NCBI GenBank assembly: GCA_003342895.1
Contig: PTFA01000111.1
Location: 222,199 to 286,198 of the forward strand
DNA from: Casuarius casuarius
Lineage: Eukaryota > Chordata > Aves > Casuariiformes > Casuariidae
Reading direction: 5' to 3'
Length of the DNA: 64,000 nucleotides
Shown here: positions 52,681 to 64,000 of the stretch, piece by piece
How the letters are laid out: each line of letters starts with the position of its first letter
Position numbering within the stretch: position 1 is the first letter of the stretch
Position numbers and translations under genes: made by a program
Notes under the pieces: model-generated
Told to the model about the DNA's origin: nothing
Seen by the model: only the letters and a program-made list of their open reading frames with translations
Database searches by the model: none

Positions 52681-55600
52681 AAATATTGTTCTTTGCTAGC
52701 TCTAAACTAATAAATGAGATGCTGATTTTCCTAAGACACATTAGTTTTTTCTTTACTGTATAGTTAAAAAGTCAGTTACTGCTCTGGGAAAAAGTATTCC
52801 AATTTTAAAGGACAGATTATTGAAAATCTCATTCCTAAATTAAGAGCAGTATTTAGATTTGAAAGAGAACCTTCCTCTACTGAAATCATTTAAGCAGTAT
52901 GATTCCCAGACATGTTGAATGCAAACCCATTAAATCAGGCTCCACGAATATATGGCAGTGGAGAAAAGCTAAGGGAGATGTTGCCCCTTTCTGTTGCCTT
53001 CTCCATGGGTTCCCTTGGGTGAAGCTGCCATCGGCTGGTGTTAGCAAGTAGTGCAGAAAAACACTGGCAGATTTGTGGAATGAAACCACTGGTGCTGAGG
53101 CCTCCGTCTCCTTGTTATATGCACCTCAGAGAGCTTTCGTTTGGGACAGTACTGGTTTGGTCCAACGGACCAATTTGTTTATTTCAAAACTGCCCTGTAA
53201 CAGGAACCAAAACATGGTAAGTGGAGACAAGCAGGAGATTTACTTCAAAAATTCAGCTTTGACCTGAACAAACAGAGAGTGGGCTTTGGTTCTCTCCCTG
53301 CAGTGGGGAGTAAAGTCAATATGTCTCACCTCCCTCAAACACACAAGACTGGCTATTCTGCGGATGAGGATATACTCAGCAACTCTCACTGCAGCTCTAC
53401 CAAAATATATTAAAAAATCCATGTAATTGCCCAGGGAATGGGAGTGTAAACCTGGACACTCAGTAGTGAGGAAAAGAATGAACAGAGGGAGATCTGGTTT
53501 CCAGTCCCTGTTCCTATACTGTCTGTGCTTTTTGTATTCATAAGCCTTGGGATAAAATACATAGGCAATCCTGAAAACAGAAGTCAGAGCGCCCTGAGAT
53601 GGGTAGGTAAGCAGGTAGAAAAGAAAACAATATCATGTTTTCCACTTCCACATTACAAGGGAATGATTAGTACAGTAGGGACCATACGTACCTATTTCCA
53701 GAAAGAAGTCCCCAAGCCATGGAAAGAATAACCTCCGGACACCATTCATTAGGGCATGGAGCAGCTGAGAGCCTGAGGCTTTGAGCCTCCTCTCAGTCTA
53801 TAACATTTTTTTTTGTCTCAGAATAGCAGATCTACTCTAGTTCTTGGGCCTAAACTCTGAATGTACCACACTTCATTCTGTTTTCCAAGTTACTGCTTTA
53901 AAAATAAGGTGTTGCAAAACCCAGTGTAACAGCTCCCCCATCATTCCTGGAGCTAGCTCCATCAGAAGCTTGGCATTTAGAAAGAGGAATAGTATACATG
54001 CCCTAGAGCTGGAATTTGCTTTGCAGAGGAGGTTGTCACCCTGTCACTCAAAAATTCACCGAGAAATATGTACCTGGCTCTCTGCGGACCCTTTGAAAAT
54101 TCTAGCCTATAAAATAAGCACTTATCAAATATCACGTCTCTAGAGAGATGTTCATTAGAGTTCAAGAAACTGGCAGTCAACCACACTTCAATAAAATACT
54201 CCTATGGGCGTTATCCCCCAAGGATTAAAAAGAAGTTTTAACCCACTTTAACCCTGGTTGGAAAAGACATGCAAAAACATTCCTAACCCAAAGTTAGAAT
54301 TCACCTTTCTAAGCCAAAGTGACTCTACTGTGCAAAAAACGTAACTGTCCAACACTTAAGTTACCACTTAAAATTATAGAGTTGCTTTCCCATTTTGATT
54401 GATGTTGTCACTGATACCTTCAACAAGAAGCAGCTGAACCCTTCAGAATTAAACTAGGACATTTTGAGAGGATTTTTGTTTTCTTGGAGGGGAGAGGGTA
54501 AGTTCCCTGATTGATTGTTAAAACAAATCAGCATATTACGTATAGTGTATAAAAGAGACTTCAGACTGAGAGGGAATGAAATCAAGGCAAGCTGATTATA
54601 ACATTCATACTGCGTAGTACAAGTGCTATACAAATAACTGGAGAAGAAACCAGCGACAGTGCTGCTAGGGAAACTGCTCAGCACTGCAGACGTTTTGCTG
54701 TTACACGACACTCATAATACTAGGCATCTTAATGGAAATTTGGTGTGTTGTGAATGTTGTGTTTGACACAGAGAGCTGAGACTGCCTTGTGGAAAAGCTG
54801 GTGATTACTGGACTCCCAGGACATCTTTGGCATTTTTAGAAAAAAAACATGTTTTTCCTTTTTATCTTGTAGGCTTTGTTCTGAATAAAGTTTAATGTAA
54901 AAGCTCAGCAGGTACTTTCTGAAAAATAAGCAGCAGCAAAACAGGCTTCAGTTTCAGATAACAGGATGCTTGTAACAGTGAGGCTTCATCATGTCACTGA
55001 ACTATAGAAATAAATATAAAAATATTATAAATATATATATATAAAGATTGTAGAGATGCTGGGGTGATGTGTGGGCAGCAAGATTAAGCCCCATTGTACT
55101 TCATTGGGCCATTTCACAAGTAATTATTTTTATCTATTTTCATATAATTGTTAGAGACTCTCTCTTTATTCTCCTTTTTTTGTTTGTTTGTTTTGGGCTT
55201 TTTTTTGCTTTCTGCACTGAATGTTTTAGCTCCAGCAGAGAAAATCTTATTAGCTTATGTCTCACCAACCATATTAAAATCACAAATCATATTTTGGGAC
55301 CAGATGTACAGGCAGATCGGGCATACTGGGGAATCATGTATTTCTGAAATCTACATGAAAAGTATTTGGAATCTGGGTGGTTCTATCTTATATTGTCATT
55401 TTTACCGCCATCACATCAACTTTTTTCCCAATGGACAGAGAAACTATTTTTTTTATTTCACATTTTAACAACAGGTTACATTTCTTCATTTGCAACATCT
55501 TATGCATATCACTACATCTTAAACAAGGCCTGTTTCTGTTCACAGTCTCATTGAGGGGTTTGTGTTATCCAAAAGTCTGCATCCATCCGGCTCGAGCTGT

Positions 55601-56003
55601 ATGCGTTCTCCGGCCGTGTCCCAAGACCCAGTTACCTAGTGAGTGAGAGACCTACTAGGAAGAGAAAGGCTACATTTGTTTCTGATTATACCCAATTACT
55701 TCAATAGCACTGTATGGGACATTAACAGAATTGCAAATTCTGGCCTCAGAAATCCAGTTAATATCTGACATTATTTACCTACTGATAATCTAAGAGCCGT
55801 TAACTAAAATTACTCTCTCTTTCACTTTGACTCCTCCAGAATCAAGGATGAACATAAGTGGTGGAATACAACCAATTAATGATTCTACTTCTTCTGGTGT
55901 TCAACTGATTTACATATGCTGTCCTTACTTATTGTTCCACTGTTAAGCAGGTGTGTTTGGAAAAAAATCCACAAGAGTAATAGAGATGAAAAATCTCTAT
56001 GTT

Positions 56004-56097
56004 ATGGTACTATAACATAATTATACATATATAATATGTACATATTACATATGGTACTATAACATAATTATACATATATAATATGTACATATTACAT
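56004..56097. repeat. Exact tandem duplication, 2 x 47 bp
   Basis: Two adjacent copies, 56004-56050 and 56051-56097, each starting ATGGTACTATAACATAATTA, identical base for base. They open a long TA-rich tract that continues to about 56215. Confidence 0.95.
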
Positions 56098-56215
56098 ATT
56101 TCATATATATTTTATATATATTCTATATATATTTTATATATATCATGTACATATATATAACATATGCATAAAATATATACAGACATACATCTATTATATA
56201 ATACATATATATGTA
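56098..56215. repeat. TA-rich low-complexity tract
   Basis: Mostly alternating TA with scattered C and G (TTTATATATAT and CATATATAT blocks), directly after the 47-bp duplication. Such DNA forms cruciforms easily and is a common site of replication slippage. Confidence 0.9.
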
Positions 56216-56296
56216 TTAACGCACAGTAAAACCTCCTTCTAGATTATATTGCAGTACAGTCATTCTGGGCAGTAAATCCTTCCCCTGCTTTGCATC

Positions 56297-56321
56297 CTGT
56301 CATATCATATATATATGACAG
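56297..56321. repeat. Perfect 9-bp hairpin, AT loop
   Basis: CTGTCATAT (56297-56305), 7-nt loop, ATATGACAG (56313-56321). Confidence 0.85.
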
Positions 56322-56407
56322 AATATTTATGAAGGAGCTGCACTATTCAGAAAGATAATATAAAGTTAGATAGATTCCTTCAAGCAGTATAGACATATAC
56401 ACACTTC

Positions 56408-56431
56408 AAAAAAAAAAAAAAAAAAAAAAAA
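56408..56431. repeat. A24 homopolymer
   Basis: Twenty-four A in a row, again with no recognisable retrocopy beside it. Confidence 0.95.
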
Positions 56432-57470
56432 GATTTTCCATTAAATATAGAGGTGGGGAAATTAAATAAAAGAACAATAGCCAAGTAAATGTTGACCTAG
56501 TTTCACAAACAAATCACCTCTCCACTTTGTACCCTAGCCCTGTTTCAACGAGGAGAGGAACCAAAGTACTAACCAGTCATGGACACCTGGAAGAACCGCT
56601 ATGTGACATAAATTATTCCCCATGTGTGTGACGTTTTATTATTCTCTATTCTCCTGTCCTTTGATCTGAACTGAAAGACTCAGTATGTGAGAGAAGGCAC
56701 AGCCTCAAAGGCTTAAGATAGCATAGTTCAAATGTGTTTTTGCATGTGGAGACAAATTAGAGATTAGAAAACTCCAGACTGCGAGAGAAGTGGAAGAAGA
56801 ATTTTGCCTTCCACACAACACACAAGCCAAGCCTGTGTCCTTAGAACATTTGTCCTCAAGTCTTCCTTAAGGCTTGATCGAAGAAGAAGAATTAATGTCT
56901 ATCTTTTACACGATTCCTGTAATAATATCCAGGTGTATGCACTATTTCCTTCTTTGTAGAATTTATGGAATATGGGAACTACTAGTAATGCTAGTATGGG
57001 TTTTAGAAAGCTGCTGTGAATATCTATGTATATCTCTGCATGACCACACAGGTGCTGCCATCAATTTGGGCCCCTTAGAGAAATGGAAAAGAAACAACAA
57101 ATACAATAAAGAAGTTAGATGTATATAATGTCTTGATATAACATCTTTCATTTGTATATCTGCACTTAATAAAGCAGGCATAGTTACTAATTTCCACACT
57201 CCATTCAGGAGAACTAGAACACAGAAATACTAAATGATTTTCCTAGCATTACCTTGTGTAGCAGAAATAGCAGGAAAGAAAACCCAGTCACCTGATCACA
57301 GCCTTCTGAGATACATCCTGAGGTGAATGTGCTGTGGTACTTCCGAAAAACACAGTACAAAAGGCTTAATAGAAAAAAGTTCCATCTTAAATTAAAAAAT
57401 AGGTTCAATTTAATTATTTAGCAGTAGTTATTAATGCAGAAAGGAGCTTTTTTTTTCACTACTTTTAGCA

Positions 57471-57488
57471 GAGAGAGAGAGAGAGAGA
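57471..57488. repeat. GA microsatellite, 9 units
   Basis: Nine GA units; an upstream T run lies at about 57449-57456. Confidence 0.95.
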
Positions 57489-60400
57489 AAGCAGGAAATA
57501 GAGAACATATGAGACTACCCTACATGTACTCATGCAGTAGTGTAGTGACAGAGGTAATTGTCACTTGATGGTGCTGTGGCTCCATGGCTGTCTTTCTGCA
57601 GCTCTTCCACATTACCACATTCAACACGCAGAGCATAAATCTTCCCTGACAAACACAGACCTCAAAAGTTCAAATAAAGACCATGATATCAAGCGTGCCT
57701 TTAGCATGGAGCCAAGCAACAGCAAGGCACACAAGCCCAAGGAAAAGATATGCTTGTTTGTCAGTGTATGGTAGGTACTTGATGGACTATCCACTGAATG
57801 AATATAGTTAGGATCCAAGTGTTAAGCATAAAGAAGAAATAGAAGAAGATGATGCTACAAGTCGTCCGAAAGCAGGAGCTGAAAGTTGATGATATTACCA
57901 ACATTTTCACCTTGTTTTTACATTGTTTTTTCCTGTGTTTTTATATTGTCTTTGACCACCAGTGGTTACTCTGTAAAGCTGGACAGACTAAGTTGTAAAG
58001 TAAATGGAAAAGCTCACTCTTAAGAAAACACATAGCTGTTAAAAATTTACATTTATAGAGAAAAGATGTAGAATAAGTTATGCATAAGATGTTGGACTTC
58101 AGAATTAGGTTAATTAGAATAACTCAAACAATGATGGTTTCAGGGGCATTTTGGAAAGAAGACTGAAGTTTTCAATAACAAAATGGATCAGTTTTACCTA
58201 AAAGAATGTGACAATGCAAATGCACAGGTTTTCACTGATTCCTCCCCCCCAAAAGTCCCAAACCCATGATTTTTACCAAAATCAACTTTCTTTTTCTTTG
58301 GTTATTCTACATTTGGGGATAGAAAAGAGGAGGCAGCTGGGCAAAATAAATATAGAATGACTAATTAGTAACATTGCCCATCACTTCCATTTTTAAGACC
58401 CTGATTTAGTTTGTTTATAAGTTTGCCAAACTTCAGCCATCTGGACTAAAATTTCCCAGTCTGTAGGCTGATTAAAATTAAAAAAAAAAAAAAGAGGAAA
58501 GAATAAAGCTATCTAGGCACTTTTATGGATTAGAATACAGGAAAATACTTTGTTCTGCCATTGTAAAAGAAAAAATTATGACCTTTTATTTGAAAACTCT
58601 AGTCCTTTTTCCACTTTGGTGGAAGAATTTCAAATATAGTAGGGAAAGGACATTTATAAGAAATGTGACTCTTCTCTCACCCTTACAAAAATCTGCGCAA
58701 ATAGGTCAAATTTAAAGACTTTTTTAAATACTGCAGTTCACACATGCTCTTTGAAGAATTCTTTGCTTTAAATATCTTCAAAGATTTTGTCACCACTGGT
58801 CATGCTTCAATCTAGGGGCAGAGAGTACTTGAATCTACAGCTGATCTCCTGTAGGCCACACAAAATGCCTGCACTGGTCACACAGACACCATTTTTCTGA
58901 CATCATAACATTTTTTTCTCAGAGGAACCAAGTATAAGGGAATTAGAACAAAGACAGTGAGGAGAAACTGAAATGGAAAGAAAAAAAATAAACTGGAGCT
59001 TGGAATGGCTAAAACAAAAACTGAGACAAGAAGAAGGAGGCCAGATAGGAGACTTGAGAAGAAACGAGCAGAACAGGTAAATCTATCAAGAAAGGCAGAG
59101 ATGACTCTATGAATATCAGAGTGTAGTTCTTGTCAGAACCTGAAATGGTACCTAATATTTTTCAATCACGTCATGTTTCTGCTCGCAGTATGTACCTGTG
59201 AAAGTCTCGAGATATCCTAGCCTGCATACATGAGCACAATGTAAACCTGTTATTCTAGTAATTCAAGTGATAAAAATTGTGTTCAGGAAAACTAGAGGTT
59301 TTCTTTTAGCTGATGACACCTTTATTATGACACATAAAGAAAGCCTGTTTTCAAGTGTTTTCATGCCTCATTTAGCCCAAGGAAACTATACTATGTACTG
59401 CCCTGTCCAAAAGAGCTCGGTGTTGTCTGTAATTACTGACTATACTATTAAGTGTGCACACAGAAGATTTTAACTGACAAGCACAATCTTGATCTTTTAC
59501 AGGTATTTTTGAGCTTAACTTTACAGCGCAAAGAATGTAATTTAATGAGTAGTTTTAAGTAAAACTTGCTTTATATGCAACATCAGGAGTCATAAACTCT
59601 TTTGAGAAGAAGAATTTTGGAGCTGAAGCTTATCAAAGACGTGTGCCATTTTCTGCATGTTTTCTGTGGAACACAGAGATAGTAGAATTGGAACCTATTC
59701 TGATATTTTTAACGTATATTCATTAAAAAAAAGCCATTCTGATTTGATGAGATATTTTATGGTAGCTTTGAACTAGGTTTTATATCTCATGACTTTTTCC
59801 ATAGGCTTTACAGGACCATTGTCTAGAGGATTTTCTTAGTGGGGGAGAAAATTTGAGGATTTGTACACTGAACCAGATCTCACTAAATTTTGATTCTGCT
59901 ATAACCTGTGAAGTTGAGCAGGTTATTTAAGTACTTAAGCAAATGTATGTATTTAAAATCTATTTGACTTCAACATGTACATCCATATTTGTCAGACACT
60001 GGCAGATTGGGGTCTTTATTTTATGGTTTTCCCAGGAAGAAATAGGGATAGGATCGTCCTAGTGTACCTCTTCCTTTTTTTTTGCTGATTAGTTAGATTG
60101 TAGAAACATCTCATTGCTTTGGCGTACAGCATTGCCAACCATTTGTAAAGCTTTGTGTATAAAAACGCACATTTAATGCCTTAAGCATGCCTTTAAAATC
60201 TTACACAGTAGGCTAAGCATTCAATATTTTGCATAAAAATAATTGTCACAAGATATCTGGTAAGGTTTTAGTGAAAATCAAAAGAACACATGAAAGATAA
60301 ACTGCAAAAAACAGGCAGATATATTTCAGAATATTTGTTGTGAGACATGCAGAACTGATGGCAGATGCTTATAAGAGTAATCAAACAGCATAATCAAGGG

Positions 60401-62889
60401 GACAAGTGTAGCACCACATTTATGTGAATTCTGATGAGTATAATGAATAAAAAGGCAGAAGACACCCTTGATATATAATGAAGAATATAAACAAAAAAGA
60501 AGAAAAATGCTTACAATGTGAATTTGCAAGCAGAGGCATAGCAAAATTAAGGATATAAAAAACCTGCTGGAAGCTGACAGTTCAGAAGGGAAGAGATATT
60601 AACCTCAGGGTGATTTCCATCTGTTACTGCTAACTAATCTGAACCAGCTGAAGTCAGGCACAGTAATGTAAGTGTATGCATATTAGATAGACTTGTAGCT
60701 TTAAATTCTTTACACATATATCCTGTATTAATACTGTAGGTTCATTTTACCTCAGAGAAAAAAGTATAATATTTCCTTTGCTTGACTGCCTTCTTTTATA
60801 TTCCATATCAATATCTACATATTTCCAAGGTATCTAGTCATTAAGAACTTAATGCCCTAGTGAACTTAAATTACTGTTGCAATGAATGATAATTAGCAAA
60901 TCAGTCTATTGCAATTAGCCATGTTGTGATTCTGATCTTGGGTGTGGCTTCCAAATGTTGCTATATAACAAATTAGTGTAATGACACATCTCAAACTGCA
61001 AAGAAATTTCTGGATTTTAGCATGGTTAGTCTCTTTCTTCTTCTTCTTTAATTTACTCCTGATTTTATTCTGCTGTTCAGTAAACAGAAATAGAGATGAG
61101 TGTTCTTGCCTTTCAGAAAATGCATAGTAACAATTGCGTGGTGCCTTGCTGTTATGTAAAGGTCATGGTATATCTATGCTAAGAGCAAGAAACTGCATCT
61201 CAAATTCCAAGCTTAGCCCATCCATCCCCATACTCCCAATGCCCTGCTTCTGGGAGTGGGACCACCATTTATTTTATTAAAAAAAGCATCATCTCTAAGC
61301 TTTACAGAGACAATATTGTTATTTCTGAGTCCCCACACTGTCCTATATGAAACTTTAATTTTGCAGCTTTAAAAATATATTCCTTTAATATAGCTACACT
61401 AAAGTGTGTCACCCACATTAACAGCTCCTTACCAAAAAGTATTTGAAAACTGAAGATCTTTTTCTATAAACTGACAAAAGCAAAAATAGTGATTTCAGTT
61501 TCATCTACCTGTAGTTCTATGCCTACTGCTTTAGATATGCATACAGATTAACTCAGCCACCAGTCAGAGCATTTTTAATTGATTTAAAAATAATAAATCT
61601 AAAAGATTTTGTTTGCCAGGAACATTTGTTTGTATAAATGTGTATATTTTATACAGACTATGTTACAAAACCCGAGAGAATTACCTAATGAATCTAAACT
61701 ATAGAGATATACATAAAGACATTGTAATACTTCTCTTTGCACACAAAAGGGTGGCGGGTGAAAATGTGCTGCCACAAATACTAACTAACCCATTTGTCAT
61801 TTTGGTGTATTTGTTGTGGAGAGTTCTGCGATTCTGAGGGCAGAATAGAGGAATGACACCTGGACACACTTGACACACAGTGCTAAGGGCCTTCTAATAC
61901 AGCATTTGCTCTGTGTTTTATAGCAACAAGCTCACAGTATTCATTTGAAGGCATATGTACACATTCACACACAGAACACAACAGGAAAGCACTTAAGCAG
62001 TCAGACATGTTTATTGTACTTTGATTGCCCCACAAAAGACAGAGATAAGTGGCTGTTTCTCCCAGAGCTGTTTTTAAAGCCAACTTGACAGAACTCAGAA
62101 GAAACTGTAATTGCAGTTACCATCAGAAGTCATATCTGACTACTGGATGTGGCGGGGATAATGTTACCACATAACAGCAACCAGTCCATGTCATTTGTAT
62201 CATCCTCTGCATCTACACAGATGTAGTGGTTTATGATTTATGCTAAGCTACCATAACCAGCCATAGTATCTGTTTTATTGGGCTGCAAGGCTATGGCAAA
62301 AAGTTGCATGAAACAGGCTGGAGAGCTGCGTGAACCTAGGAACCCAGAATAAACAAAGGCAGCATGATAAATCATATACCATTGCCCTTCTGAGGTACCA
62401 ACAGTTGAAACCAATGTGTTCCAATTTATTTACTGGAAGGGGTGGCATAACTGTCAAGCAAAGAACACAGTCACCAAAAAAAACCCCATTACGCTACCTC
62501 TTTTGGGAGCATGATCCTGACAGCCAGTTCTAACTCCAAAATTTCTGAGTTCTTGAACCCACAGTTAACAACACCAAATTTCCTTGCGTGAAAAACATGA
62601 GATCTCGAGGCAGGAATCTGCAGCAATAAGAACAAACGGTCTCCAAAAACAATGTTGTTCAACTACAAGTTGTTACTGACCAAGGGAAATGCTGGTATTC
62701 TGCCAAAAGTGTTTGTTAGTCTTCACAAGCTGTTTATGATCCATTGAGTAAATGCAATAGCTGGAGAGAAAAACAAAAAATAGTATGTCCAACACAGAAG
62801 TTATGCCTTTCCTTTCTTCCTTTTCACTTTCTCAAGCATAATATATGTTCCTGGCTAAGCAGAATTTCTGAAGATACAGCAAGTGATGG

Positions 62890-63497
62890 AAGGCTGACAG
62901 GATGCTGGGCTACATTAGTAACAGGACGGTCAGCAGGCCAAGGTAGAGGACTATTCTTCTGTAACCAGCACTTGTGAGGCTGTATCTGGAGTACTATGCC
63001 TTGGCCCCCTCCAGCTTGGAGAGATGTAATAGAGTGGAGTGTGTCCAACCAAGGGCCACAGAGATGGTTGGGGGACTGGGGCACACAGTGTTATAAGAGA
63101 AGATGAGGGAGGTGGATTTGTTCAGCCAGTAGAAGGCAAGGATAGGATATCCAGTTGCTGTTTTCAGGTATGCAATGGAGAGTCACAGAGAAGATGGAGA
63201 CAGACTCTTCTCAGACGTGCACAGCAAAAAAGGACAAGAGGCAATGGACAGAAGTTACAGCAAGGGAAATTTTGATGAAATATAAGGAAAAACATTTTCA
63301 CAGTGAGAGTGGTTGAGCACTGGAAGAGGCTGACCAGAGAGGCTATGGAGTCTCTGTCCCTGGAGCTATTCAGAACAACTGAGCCTGAGCAACCTGATCC
63401 AGCTATGCAGATAGCCCTGCTTTGAGTTGCTTTGAGTGTGGCTAGATGACCTCCAAAGGTCCTCTCCAACCTAAATTGTTCTATGACTCAATGATTA
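62890..63497 (+). mobile_element. CR1 LINE, 5'-truncated 3' end, older copy
   Basis: A plus-strand CR1 of about 600 bp, more decayed than the other two. Broken ORF2 C-terminal reading is visible: the stretch meaning [22 protein letters not shown] lies around 62915-62990, RLFSDVHSKKGQEAMD near 63205-63250 corresponds to the RLFSVV-S-RTRGNG block, and the GEWNRL-like and SLE-F-T blocks follow at 63300-63390. The 3' end is CCTCTCCAACCTAAATTGTTCTATGACTCAATGATT, ending at about 63497, written here only to mark the familiar CR1 terminus. Directly beyond it (63499) the next element begins. Confidence 0.88.
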
Positions 63498-63498
63498 C

Positions 63499-64000
63499 TG
63501 TTGAGACGCTAGATGTTGCCCCTTGTGGTGGGTCTGAAGGCCTGAAGGAGCTGAGGGACTGAAGTCCACTAGTGGAATACACTCACATACACACATACGC
63601 ACACACTTACACACCGAGGTCTCTCCAGGAGCTGGTATTAGACACTCAGTCTATCCAATAGACTGTGATCTATCCCCAGACTGTGATCTTTTCCAGTTGC
63701 TGGCACCTGGACCCTCGAGCCCCTATTTTTTGTGGTTCCATTCAGCTGGTGCTTACACCTCTTCTCCCGATTGCTGGCTAGTCCAAATTGAAGTCTGCAA
63801 GCGTTCACACCGACACAGAATAGAGAATGCACCCACGCAAGTGATAGGTAGAAACAGCATTTAATAAGAACACAGGACAGACTGCAGTGATGGAGTGCAG
63901 GGCTCAGTCAGATAAGCATTTTCCCACTCTTGACTTCCCCATCCACCTTGATTTGCCCCCCACCTTTCCCTAGCTTTTTCTCTAAATGCTCCCCTAAATA
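63499..64000 (-). mobile_element. Probable retroviral LTR or LTR-containing fragment, runs off the window
   Basis: Read on the minus strand, the segment has LTR-like order. A U3-like part comes from the window edge, then a polyadenylation signal variant ATTAAA at 63860-63865, then a GT-rich, R/U5-like stretch with several CpGs, ending CTCAACA at 63499-63505 with the CA expected of an LTR end. It contains a CA-rich microsatellite (63579-63614) and a 12-bp direct repeat AGACTGTGATCT at 63660-63671 and 63678-63689. The left boundary abuts the 3' end of the CR1 copy. No second boundary, target duplication, primer-binding site or coding part is visible here, so the call rests on composition and signal order only. 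It could equally be leader DNA of a provirus. Confidence 0.35.
63579..63614. repeat. CA-rich imperfect microsatellite
   Basis: CACA units broken by T and one CG, inside the probable LTR segment. Confidence 0.85.

Larger units (their letters stand above)
44699..56000. other. AT-rich unassigned DNA
   Basis: No gene recognised. Contents: exon-like stretches at 45096-45273 and 53130-53216 (plus strand, see findings), TA- and ATT-rich microsatellites (48263-48388, 49768-49785), an 11-bp perfect hairpin (48567-48592), an A20 run (49945-49964), a 16-bp AT palindrome (52665-52680) and an AT-rich run (55012-55045). Confidence 0.5.
56216..62889. other. AT-rich unassigned DNA left of the last CR1
   Basis: No gene recognised. 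It holds a 9-bp-arm hairpin (56297-56321), an A24 run (56408-56431), a GA microsatellite (57471-57488), an exon-like stretch (57602-57770) and an A run (58480-58493). Confidence 0.5.

Noticed and set aside
1..64000. The whole window being mammalian, which would make Tigger1 ordinary
   Set aside because: Three well-preserved CR1 3' ends of avian/sauropsid type and the lack of any Alu, L1, B1 or MIR argue against it. A local contaminant at the transposon alone is not excluded and is listed as the refuting case.
1..64000. CRISPR array, bacterial operon or phage
   Set aside because: No regularly spaced repeats, no dense coding, and eukaryotic transposons throughout.

Overview
Vertebrate nuclear DNA, most likely from a bird. 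It is AT-rich, has no dense coding, and no Alu, L1 or MIR repeats are visible. It carries three 5'-truncated CR1 LINE 3' ends of the avian/sauropsid type, two of them with decayed CR1 reverse-transcriptase C-terminal reading, plus one clear solo retroviral LTR. Repeat density is low: the mobile elements I recognise cover roughly 5 kb of 64 kb, which also suits a bird. I cannot name the species from the sequence. No host protein-coding gene could be recognised; the window is either a gene desert or lies inside large introns.

Layout. 903-3281: a nearly full-length Tigger1-type (pogo/Tc1-mariner superfamily) DNA transposon. It is in minus orientation, has both terminal inverted repeats and a TA target duplication, and carries a transposase gene broken by frameshifts and stops that still keeps all three catalytic Asp codons. 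3284-33834: unassigned AT-rich DNA with microsatellites, small hairpins and short tandem duplications. 33840-34266: solo LTR with an exact 5-bp duplication (CAGAG). 37356-38150: CR1, minus. 44440-44698: CR1, plus. 44699-62889: unassigned AT-rich DNA, with an exact 47-bp tandem duplication leading into a long TA-rich tract near 56.0-56.2 kb. 62890-63497: CR1, plus. 63499-64000: probable LTR or other retroviral piece in minus orientation, running off the window.

The standout is the transposon. From memory it reads like the mammalian Tigger1 consensus along its whole length, with only scattered differences, yet it sits in a CR1-bearing, bird-like genome. Vertical inheritance from the mammal-bird ancestor could not keep a dead element that similar, so horizontal transfer (or, less interestingly, assembly contamination) is the leading explanation. 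I also list six short stretches with unusually good splice-site pairs. They lie on both strands, so they cannot all belong to one gene, and most are probably chance.
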